DNA of 64,000 nt, from positions 1 to 64,000 of the forward strand of contig JBJELW010000010.1 in NCBI GenBank assembly GCA_051879315.1, written 5' to 3'. How positions within the stretch are numbered: the first letter of the stretch is position 1; each line of letters begins with the position of its first letter. The notes under the pieces are model-generated. The model was given only the letters and a program-made list of their open reading frames with translations. It was not told where the DNA came from and ran no database searches. Positions 15,092-22,901 of the stretch are shown one piece after another. This DNA comes from Roseburia_C sp051879315 (GTDB lineage Bacteria; Bacillota; Clostridia; Lachnospirales; Lachnospiraceae). The position numbers were made by a program, and so were the translations under genes.

Positions 15092-18000
15092 ATGGCAAAG
15101 CTTTTTTATGAGGTTTTTCCAACGCTTAAGATGCAGGGAGACATGGATGCGCTGTTAAAGGAAACCCAGGTGACCAAGGTGGTTTCCAATGCAGCCCATA
15201 CCTCCCTGCGTATCTATATAGAAAGCAACCGGTTGATTCCGAAACCGGAGATTTATAGTATCGAAAACGAAATTAAGGGACAGCTGTTTTCCGGAAAGGA
15301 GATGGCTGTTAAAATAGTGGAGAAATTTATTTTGTCCAGTCAGTATACACCGGAGAAGCTGATGGACGTTTATAAGGATAGTATTCTGGAGGAGCTGCAT
15401 AACTACAGTGTGCTTCTCTATAATCTTTTTAAGACCAGTCATATGGAGTTTGACCGGGAAGATCATATGATATTGTCCATGGAGCAGACCATTGTGGCCG
15501 AGCGCCGGGGAAATGAACTCATTGATATTTTGGAGAAGATCATTTGTGAGCGCTGCGGGTTAAAGCTGATGATTGTGCCGGAGTACACCCCGGCCCATGA
15601 ATCCAAATACATAAAAAGTGCAGAGTCCCAGATTGATGCGGAGGTGTTCCACATTGTGTCCCGTACCAGGGGTGTGCTGGATCAGAGCATGTCTGTGGGA
15701 GGGGAAAGTGCCCCGGTGACGGAGGCAGACCAGACGGAGAAGGTTATCCCATTCAAGGCACCGAAGCCGCAGCAAAAGAAAGGGGAAAGCTTCGGCAAGC
15801 GGGAGTTTGTGCGTCGCTCTGACAATCCGGATGTGATTTATGGAAGGGATTTCCAGGAGGAGGCCATTCCCATCGAAAGCATCGTAGGGGAAATGGGTGA
15901 GGTGGTGATCCGCTGTCAGGTTATGACGGTGGAAACCCGGGAGATTCGTGGAGAGAAAACCATTATCATGATGGCGGTGACCGATTTTACCGACTCCATA
16001 ATGCTGAAGATCTTTACGAAAAATGAGTACCTGGACGAACTGATGGGTAGCTTAAAAAAAGGTGCCTTTTTAAAGATCAAAGGTGTCACCACCATCGATA
16101 AATTCGACAGCGAGCTCACCATAGGTTCTGTGGTGGGTATCAAGAAGATTCCGGATTTTCGGGAAAATCAGGGGCGGATGGATAACAGTCCGGAGAAGCG
16201 TGTGGAGCTTCACTGCCATACTAAGATGAGTGATATGGATGGTGTGACAGACGTGGGGGATCTGATCAAACGGGCCCATGAGTGGGGACATAAGGCCATC
16301 GCCATTACGGATCATGGCAATGTGCAGGCATTTCCCATTGCCAACCATGCACTGCCGGATGATCCGGATTTTAAGGTAATCTATGGTGTGGAAGCATATC
16401 TGGTGGATGATTTGAAGGATATCGTGGAGAATTCCAAGAATCAGAGCCTTATGGACAGCTATGTGGTATTTGATATTGAGACTACCGGTTTTTCCCCTTT
16501 TGTCAACAAGATTATTGAGATCGGTGCGGTGAAGGTGGTAAATGGAACCATTACAGATCGGTTTTCCACCTTTGTGAATCCCCAGGTTCCCATTCCTTTT
16601 CATATTGAGAATCTTACCAGTATCAATGATGAGATGGTGATGGATGCCCCCACCATCGAGCAGGCTCTGCCGCAGTTTATGGAATTTAGCGCCGGTTCAG
16701 TAATGGTAGCCCACAATGCGGATTTTGATATGAGTTTTATCAAACACGGTTGTGAGGAACTGGGGATAGATTACGATTTTACCATTGCAGATACGGTTTC
16801 CCTGGCCCGGATGCTTTTACCCCAATTGAATCGTTTTAAGCTGGATACCGTGGCAAAGGCGGTAAATGCCAATCTGGATAACCATCACCGTGCAGTGGAT
16901 GATGCGGCTTGTACCGCAGAAATATTTGTGCGGTTTATCGAGATGCTGCAACAAAGAAATATTGAGACTTTGGATCAGGTGAATGAGGAAGGCCGGGTCA
17001 GCAAGGAAATGGTGAAAAAACTGCCCACCCATCATGCCATTATTTTAGCCACCAACGATATTGGACGGGTGAACCTGTACCGGTTGATCTCCTTGTCCCA
17101 TATTGATTATTTTCATACCAGACCGAGAATTCCTAAGTCTGAGTATTTAAAGTACCGGGAGGGTCTTTTGATTGGTTCTGCCTGCGAAGCGGGAGAATTA
17201 TATCAGGCTATTTTACAGGGAAGACCTCAGGAGGAAATTCTTCGTATTGCGAAATTCTACGATTACCTTGAGATACAGCCTCTGGGTAATAATATGTTTA
17301 TGCTGCAGGATGAGAAGGCTCCGGTGAGCACTATCGAGGAACTGCAGGATATCAACCGGCGTATCGTTAAGCTGGGGGAGGAACTGGACAAACTGGTGGT
17401 GGCCACCTGTGATGTGCATTTTATGGATCCACAGGATGAGATTTACCGCAGGATTATTCTGGCGGGAAAAGGATTTAAGGATGCGGATGATCAGGCACCT
17501 CTGTACCTTCGGACCACGGAAGAGATGCTGGAGGAATTTGCTTATCTGGGCAGTGAAAAGGCCAGAGAGGTGGTCATCGACAATACCCAGCGGATTGCGG
17601 ATATGTGCGAAAAAATCTCGCCGGTCCGTCCGGACAAATGTCCTCCGGTCATCGAAAATTCCGACCAGATGCTGCGGGATATCTGTTACAACAAGGCCCA
17701 TGAGATGTATGGGGAACAGCTCCCGCCCATTGTGGAAGAACGGTTGGAGCGTGAGTTAAAGTCCATCATCGGAAATGGATACGCCGTAATGTACATCATC
17801 GCCCAGAAACTGGTGTGGAAGTCCAATGAGGACGGATATCTGGTGGGATCTCGTGGCTCCGTAGGTTCCTCCTTTGCGGCCACCATGTCCGGAATCACGG
17901 AGGTGAATCCTCTGTCACCCCATTATTATTGTTCCCACTGTCACTTTGTGGACTTTGATTCCCCGGAGGTGAAGGCTTACGGAGGGCAGTCTGGCTGTGA

Positions 18001-19567
18001 TATGCCGGATCGGCGGTGCCCCAATTGTGGGAAGCCTCTGGTGAAGGATGGATTTGACATTCCTTTTGAGACCTTCCTGGGATTTAAAGGAGATAAGGAG
18101 CCGGATATTGATTTGAACTTCTCCGGTGAATACCAGAGTAAATCCCACAAATACACAGAAGTAATATTTGGTGATGGTCAGACCTTCCGTGCGGGTACCA
18201 TCGGTACCCTGGCGGATAAGACCGCATTCGGTTATGTGAAAAATTATTACGAAGAGCGCGGGGTACACAAAAGAAACTGTGAGATCGACCGGATCGTGCA
18301 GGGATGCGTGGGAATCCATCGTACCACCGGCCAGCATCCGGGTGGTATCGTGGTACTGCCGGTGGGAGAGGAGATCTACTCCTTTACCCCTATCCAGAAG
18401 CCTGCAAATGATATGACCACGGACATTATCACCACCCACTTTGAGTACCATTCCATTGACCACAACCTGTTGAAGCTGGATATACTGGGACACGACGATC
18501 CCACCATGATTCGTATGCTGGAGGATCTTACCGGTATTGAGGCACAGAAGATTCCATTGGACGACCAGTCGGTGATGTCGCTGTTTAAAAATACATCTGC
18601 CCTGGGCATTACCCCGGAGGATCTGACCAACTGTACTCTGGGAGCTTTGGGTATCCCGGAGTTTGGAACGGATTTTGCCATGCAGATGTTAATTGACGCG
18701 GCCCCCCAGTCCTTTTCCCATCTGATTCGTATTGCAGGGTTATCCCATGGTACGGACGTGTGGCTGGGAAATGCCCAGACACTGATTGAGGAGGGAAAAG
18801 CCACCATTGCCACAGCCATCTGTACCCGTGATGATATCATGATTTACCTGATCAGCAAAGGACTGGATTCCGAGGAATCCTTTAAGATTATGGAGGCTGT
18901 CCGTAAAGGTGTGGTGGCCAAGGGAAAGAGTGATAAATGGCCGCAGTGGAAGCAGGACATGATTGACCATGATGTGCCGGACTGGTATATCTGGTCCTGT
19001 GAGAAGATTAAGTACATGTTCCCTAAGGCCCATGCGGCGGCTTATGTAATGATGGCATGGCGTATTGCCTACTGCAAGGTGTTTTATCCCTTGGCTTATT
19101 ATGCTGCTTATTTTTCCATCCGGGCCACAGGCTTTGATTATGAAATTATGTGTCAGGGAAAGGAAAAATTAAATTCCTGTGTGAAGGAATATTACCGGCG
19201 CAGTAAGTCAGATAATAAAGAAGAAAAGCTCAGTAAAAAGGATGAGGATGTATACCGGGATATGCGTATTGTGCAGGAGATGTATGCCAGAGGCTACGAG
19301 TTCCTGCCCATCGATCTGTACAAGTCCCAGGCCACCCGTTTCCAGATCATAGACGGAAAACTGCTGCCGGCATTTTCCACCATCGGCGGGATGGGGGAGA
19401 AAGCGGCGGAGGCAGTGGTGGAGGCTGCCAAGGATGGCCCGTTTTTATCCAGAGATGATTTCAGGGAGCGGACCAAGGTCAGCAAGACGGTGATCGATCT
19501 GATGGACAAGCTGGGGATTTTCGGGGATATGCCGGAGTCCAACCAGTTGTCGCTGTTTGATTTTTAA
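15092..19567 (+). CDS. polC: DNA polymerase III, PolC-type alpha subunit
   Basis: 1491 residues, the leading-strand replicative polymerase of low-GC Gram-positives, with built-in proofreading. In order: an N-terminal domain, an OB domain (about 260-360), a PHP domain starting VELHCHTKMSDMDG (~370), which is split by a DnaQ-like 3'-5' exonuclease with VFDIETTGF (~458-466) and HHRAVDDA, then the polymerase core with a zinc module (CSHC ... CPNCGK, ~946-980) and catalytic region around KEPDIDLNFSGEYQ. The ATG lies just after the ispG stop, with GGAG 8 bases upstream. Length and domain order are normal. Confidence 0.98.
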   Translation: MAKLFYEVFPTLKMQGDMDALLKETQVTKVVSNAAHTSLRIYIESNRLIPKPEIYSIENEIKGQLFSGKEMAVKIVEKFILSSQYTPEKLMDVYKDSILEELHNYSVLLYNLFKTSHMEFDREDHMILSMEQTIVAERRGNELIDILEKIICERCGLKLMIVPEYTPAHESKYIKSAESQIDAEVFHIVSRTRGVLDQSMSVGGESAPVTEADQTEKVIPFKAPKPQQKKGESFGKREFVRRSDNPDVIYGRDFQEEAIPIESIVGEMGEVVIRCQVMTVETREIRGEKTIIMMAVTDFTDSIMLKIFTKNEYLDELMGSLKKGAFLKIKGVTTIDKFDSELTIGSVVGIKKIPDFRENQGRMDNSPEKRVELHCHTKMSDMDGVTDVGDLIKRAHEWGHKAIAITDHGNVQAFPIANHALPDDPDFKVIYGVEAYLVDDLKDIVENSKNQSLMDSYVVFDIETTGFSPFVNKIIEIGAVKVVNGTITDRFSTFVNPQVPIPFHIENLTSINDEMVMDAPTIEQALPQFMEFSAGSVMVAHNADFDMSFIKHGCEELGIDYDFTIADTVSLARMLLPQLNRFKLDTVAKAVNANLDNHHRAVDDAACTAEIFVRFIEMLQQRNIETLDQVNEEGRVSKEMVKKLPTHHAIILATNDIGRVNLYRLISLSHIDYFHTRPRIPKSEYLKYREGLLIGSACEAGELYQAILQGRPQEEILRIAKFYDYLEIQPLGNNMFMLQDEKAPVSTIEELQDINRRIVKLGEELDKLVVATCDVHFMDPQDEIYRRIILAGKGFKDADDQAPLYLRTTEEMLEEFAYLGSEKAREVVIDNTQRIADMCEKISPVRPDKCPPVIENSDQMLRDICYNKAHEMYGEQLPPIVEERLERELKSIIGNGYAVMYIIAQKLVWKSNEDGYLVGSRGSVGSSFAATMSGITEVNPLSPHYYCSHCHFVDFDSPEVKAYGGQSGCDMPDRRCPNCGKPLVKDGFDIPFETFLGFKGDKEPDIDLNFSGEYQSKSHKYTEVIFGDGQTFRAGTIGTLADKTAFGYVKNYYEERGVHKRNCEIDRIVQGCVGIHRTTGQHPGGIVVLPVGEEIYSFTPIQKPANDMTTDIITTHFEYHSIDHNLLKLDILGHDDPTMIRMLEDLTGIEAQKIPLDDQSVMSLFKNTSALGITPEDLTNCTLGALGIPEFGTDFAMQMLIDAAPQSFSHLIRIAGLSHGTDVWLGNAQTLIEEGKATIATAICTRDDIMIYLISKGLDSEESFKIMEAVRKGVVAKGKSDKWPQWKQDMIDHDVPDWYIWSCEKIKYMFPKAHAAAYVMMAWRIAYCKVFYPLAYYAAYFSIRATGFDYEIMCQGKEKLNSCVKEYYRRSKSDNKEEKLSKKDEDVYRDMRIVQEMYARGYEFLPIDLYKSQATRFQIIDGKLLPAFSTIGGMGEKAAEAVVEAAKDGPFLSRDDFRERTKVSKTVIDLMDKLGIFGDMPESNQLSLFDF

Positions 19568-19644
19568 TTTATACCATTTTCCGGTCGGCAATCGAATAGC
19601 ATAATTCATTCTCGAGGAAATGAAAAGAAAAAAGGAGAGAAACT

Positions 19645-20466
19645 ATGGGAAATGTTTATGAGAAATTACTGAGTGCTTTGGCATCGGTGAGGGAAAAAAC
19701 AGATTTTGTGCCCAAGGTGGCGCTGGTGTTAGGCTCCGGCCTTGGAGATTACGGGGAGGAAATCCAAAGGGAAGCAGTTATTGATTATCATGAGATTGAA
19801 GGATTTCCGGTATCCACCGTGCCCGGACACAAGGGCAGATATATTTTCGGATATGTGGGGAATGTTCCTGTGGTATGTATGCAGGGAAGAGTTCATTACT
19901 ACGAGGGATATTCCATGCAGGATGTGGTGATGCCCATTCGGCTTATGCGTCTCATGGGGGCAGAAATCCTGTTCCTCACCAATGCGGCAGGGGGGATCAA
20001 GCAGGGCATGCATGCCGGCGATTTTATGATGATCACCGGACAGATCGCCAGCATGGTTCCGTCCCCATTGATTGGACCCAATATAGAGGAGCTGGGTGTT
20101 CGTTTCCCGGATATGAGTGAAGTCTATGACAAAAAGCTGCAGGCGATTATCCGCAGGGCATCTGTGGAGCATGAGATACCCATTTGGGAGGGAACCTACA
20201 TGCAGCTGACTGGACCGAATTTTGAGACCCCGCAGGAGGTGGCCATGTGCCGTACCCTGGGCGCGGATGCGGTGGGAATGAGCACGGCTTGTGAGGCCAT
20301 TGCAGCGAAACATGCCGGAATGCGGATTTGCGGAATTTCATGCATTTCCAATCTGGCCTGTGGTATCTCGCCGGATCCTTTGACCCATGAGGAGGTTCAG
20401 CAGACGGCAGATCTGGTGGCTCCCAGGTTTAAGGAACTGATTACTGCAGCCATATCCGCTATGTAA
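19645..20466 (+). CDS. punA: Purine-nucleoside phosphorylase (inosine/guanosine type)
   Basis: 273 residues, the trimeric PNP family 2, splitting (deoxy)inosine and guanosine into base plus (deoxy)ribose 1-phosphate. Seen: VLGSGLGDYG phosphate loop, GHKGRYIFGY, GRVHYYEGYS, LTNAAGGI, GPNFETPQEV and VGMSTACEAIAAKH. AAAAAGGAGAG ribosome site. The next genes encode an SAH/MTA-type deaminase and an MBL hydrolase, so the enzyme may take inosine-type products from that deaminase. deoB further on would handle the pentose phosphate. Confidence 0.94.
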   Translation: MGNVYEKLLSALASVREKTDFVPKVALVLGSGLGDYGEEIQREAVIDYHEIEGFPVSTVPGHKGRYIFGYVGNVPVVCMQGRVHYYEGYSMQDVVMPIRLMRLMGAEILFLTNAAGGIKQGMHAGDFMMITGQIASMVPSPLIGPNIEELGVRFPDMSEVYDKKLQAIIRRASVEHEIPIWEGTYMQLTGPNFETPQEVAMCRTLGADAVGMSTACEAIAAKHAGMRICGISCISNLACGISPDPLTHEEVQQTADLVAPRFKELITAAISAM

Positions 20467-20525
20467 TTGCGTTGGAGCACAATGGATGATAATAAGAGAA
20501 TTGTGTCAAGGAAGTGAGGCATTTT

Positions 20526-21833
20526 ATGAACATTCGCTTTTACAATGGAAAAATATTGGTGACCCCGGAACCAAACAGCTTTCTCATTCAGGAAGGAGAA
20601 CTTTGGGTTTGCGGGGACAGGATCGTCTATGTGGGGGATGGCAGTGATACGGAGCAGGTTTTTACTGATCGGAAAGAAAAATGGATCATCTGGGACCGGG
20701 AAATCGATATGAAAGGCAATCTTCTGATGCCTGGTTTTAAGGATGCCCATACCCATACTGCCATGACTTTTCTTCGGTCCCATGCAGACGATATGCCGTT
20801 GCAGCAATGGCTGAACCAGCAGGTGTTTCCCTACGAGGCGAAGCTGACGGAGGAGGATGCCTACTATCTGGATATCTTGGGAATCATGGAGTATTTAACC
20901 AGCGGTATCACGGCGAACTTTGATATGTATCCCTTTTCCATGGCTCACGCCAGGGCATCTGCAGATTGTGGATTCCGCACGGCCATGGTTAGCGGATTTA
21001 ACGATTTTGTCAGTTCCATCGAGGAGATGGAGGAGCACTATCATGTGATCAACGAATACAGTCCACTCACCAGCTACTTCTTGGGATTTCATGCGGAGTA
21101 CACCATTTCTAGGGAACGGCTGGGACAGGTGGCGGCACTGGCGGAGAAGCTTCATGCGCCGGTGTACATGCATAATTCCGAGACACAGGCGGAGGTTACC
21201 GGATGCAGGGAAAGGTATGGCGTCAGCCCTACCCAGCTGATGGAGCGCATGGGTATTTTCCAATATGGGGGTGGCGGATACCATTGTATTTATTTGGATG
21301 AGGAAGATATCGATATTTTCAAACGCAGAGGACTTTATGCGGTTACCAATCCCGCTTCCAATCTGAAACTGGCCAGCGGAATTGCCCCGCTGAACCGTTT
21401 CCTGCAGGAGGGGATTCCGGTGGCCATCGGAACGGACGGTCCTGCCAGCAATAATTGCCTGGATATGTTCCGGGAAATGTTTCTGGTGACGGGGCTGGCA
21501 AAGATCCGGGAACAGGATGCTGCCTGCATGCAGGCGGAGCAGGTGCTGTACATGGCCACCGCCGGCGGCGCCCATGCCATGGGGCTTTCGGACTGTGATT
21601 GCCTGGCGGTGGGGAAAAAAGCGGATCTGATTCTTATCGATCTGTACCAGCCAAACATGCAGCCGGAGAATCATCTGGTGAAGAATCTGGTGTACAGCGG
21701 AAGCAAACAGAATGTGAAACTCACCATGGTAGATGGCAGGATTCTTTATGAGGATCAGAAATTCTCCATAGGATTTGATCCGGAGGAGATTTATCAAAAG
21801 ACAAACACGATTGCCAGGAGGATATTTGGATGA
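20526..21833 (+). CDS. Amidohydrolase: S-adenosylhomocysteine/5'-methylthioadenosine deaminase family
   Basis: 435 residues, ATZ/TRZ-SsnA branch of the amidohydrolases. The metal site is DAHTHTAM (H75, H77) followed by the MtaD-type HADDMPLQQWL. Further ligands lie in FHAEYTIS and in HNSETQAEV, and the C-terminal metal Asp is in GTDGPASNN. These signatures fit deaminases of SAH, MTA or 5'-deoxyadenosine. One odd point is GGGGYHCIY, where many members read GVLAHCV. The ATG chosen follows GGAAGTGAGG. Its stop overlaps the next start (ATGA). The substrate among adenosyl compounds is not decided by sequence. Confidence 0.85.
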   Translation: MNIRFYNGKILVTPEPNSFLIQEGELWVCGDRIVYVGDGSDTEQVFTDRKEKWIIWDREIDMKGNLLMPGFKDAHTHTAMTFLRSHADDMPLQQWLNQQVFPYEAKLTEEDAYYLDILGIMEYLTSGITANFDMYPFSMAHARASADCGFRTAMVSGFNDFVSSIEEMEEHYHVINEYSPLTSYFLGFHAEYTISRERLGQVAALAEKLHAPVYMHNSETQAEVTGCRERYGVSPTQLMERMGIFQYGGGGYHCIYLDEEDIDIFKRRGLYAVTNPASNLKLASGIAPLNRFLQEGIPVAIGTDGPASNNCLDMFREMFLVTGLAKIREQDAACMQAEQVLYMATAGGAHAMGLSDCDCLAVGKKADLILIDLYQPNMQPENHLVKNLVYSGSKQNVKLTMVDGRILYEDQKFSIGFDPEEIYQKTNTIARRIFG

Positions 21834-22576
21834 AGGTAACATTTGTACACCACAGCTGCTTTGTGGTGGAGATTGAAGACGTGGCTCTGATTTTTGACTA
21901 TTTTGACGGGGAGCGGGTCAATGGTTTTCACTTTACGGGAAAGCTTCCCGAGTTTACAGCGGAACAGAAGATCTATTTTTTTGCAAGTCATAGTCATCAG
22001 GACCATTTTGATATGGATATTTTGAAGCTGGTGGACCGTTATCCCCAGGTCACCTACGTTTTGTCCAAAGATTGCAAGATGTCGGATCGTTTTATGAAGC
22101 GGCATAGCATACCTGAGGCGGCAAAAGAACGGATTCATTATGTGACGGCAGATAATCGGTATCAGATTGATGATCTGAACATAGAGACCCTTCGCTCCAC
22201 GGATGCAGGGGTGGCCTTTCTGGTAACGGTCTGCGGGAAAAATATCTATCACGCCGGAGATCTGCATAACTGGAAGTTTGAAGGTGTTGGAGAACTGATC
22301 AACGGAAAGACGGAGCGTGAGTACAAGTTCCAGATTAAAAAGCTGGCAGATAAACACATTAACGTGGCCTTTGTGGTGGTGGATCCCCGCATGGGAGAGA
22401 ACACCTATCTGGGATTTTCCCATTTCATGCGAAATGTGGATGCGGATCTGGTGTTCCCCATGCATATGTGGCAGCAGTTTGATGTGATAGAAAAGTACAA
22501 AAAAATGTGTGACAACCGTCTGATGCTGGAGCGCATTGTGGATGTCACCCATGAAAATCAGGTATTCGAAATATAA
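21830..22576 (+). CDS. MBL-fold metallo-hydrolase
   Basis: 248 residues with the metallo-beta-lactamase signature HSHQDHFD (residues ~54-61), a later AGDLHNW segment and a C-terminal FPMHMWQ histidine. It belongs to the broad L-ascorbate-6-phosphate lactonase/UlaG-like MBL branch, where the function is usually unassigned. Start overlaps the upstream deaminase stop (ATGA), pointing to translational coupling and a shared pathway. Possibly acts on a purine-ring or nucleotide-like lactone or phosphodiester, but this is speculation. Confidence 0.75.
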   Translation: MKVTFVHHSCFVVEIEDVALIFDYFDGERVNGFHFTGKLPEFTAEQKIYFFASHSHQDHFDMDILKLVDRYPQVTYVLSKDCKMSDRFMKRHSIPEAAKERIHYVTADNRYQIDDLNIETLRSTDAGVAFLVTVCGKNIYHAGDLHNWKFEGVGELINGKTEREYKFQIKKLADKHINVAFVVVDPRMGENTYLGFSHFMRNVDADLVFPMHMWQQFDVIEKYKKMCDNRLMLERIVDVTHENQVFEI

Positions 22577-22583
22577 AGTTCTA

Positions 22584-22612
22584 TTTACATTTGAGAAAAT
22601 AAAAGCTATAAT
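22584..22612 (+). promoter_or_regulatory. Sigma-A promoter upstream of the 48-residue ORF
   Basis: TTTACA (22584-22589), a 17-bp spacer and TATAAT (22607-22612), a near-consensus vegetative promoter directly after the MBL gene stop. Confidence 0.75.
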
Positions 22613-22662
22613 GTATGAGATTGTGGATTGGTGGGACGATCCATGAAAAAGGAGGGATTGGT

Positions 22663-22809
22663 TTGGCATTTTTAGCAAGCTTTTTACAGTATTTTATTAT
22701 ATTTGTGATTTTGGTAGCTTTAGCGGCAGGTGCATGCTTTTTGGGAATTTTCTTAAGAAAACGCAAGGACGCTAAGCTTTCCGCAGCTGACGCAAAGGAT
22801 CAGAAGTAG
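22663..22809 (+). CDS. Small single-pass membrane protein (48 residues)
   Basis: TTG start with a strong AAGGAGG ribosome site about 8 bases upstream and a near-perfect promoter in front. The protein is one hydrophobic helix (FLQYFIIFVILVALAAGACF) followed by a basic/charged tail (LRKRKDAK...). Too short for many gene finders. It resembles small membrane proteins often seen next to alaS in Lachnospiraceae, but I know no function. A short terminator-like hairpin separates it from alaS, so alaS may be expressed by read-through. Confidence 0.7.
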   Translation: MAFLASFLQYFIIFVILVALAAGACFLGIFLRKRKDAKLSAADAKDQK

Positions 22810-22844
22810 AACCGGCAGAATACTGGCTGCGATAACATCCGCCC

Positions 22845-22865
22845 ATTTGCCCGGAGCAAATTTTT
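22845..22865 (+). terminator. Short terminator or attenuator before alaS
   Basis: ATTTGC / GCAAAT around CCGGA, followed by TTTT. A six-pair stem suggests partial termination. I saw no T-box specifier structure here. Confidence 0.45.
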
Positions 22866-22901
22866 GATGGACAGATGTTCCTGAGTTTAGGAGGAATTAT
22901 G

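Noticed and set aside
20895..22678. Long minus-strand frames opposite the deaminase and MBL genes
   Set aside because: Shadows of two coupled plus-strand genes with clear motifs.
22810..22898. T-box riboswitch before alaS
   Set aside because: No specifier loop, T-box sequence or long leader; only a short terminator-like hairpin.
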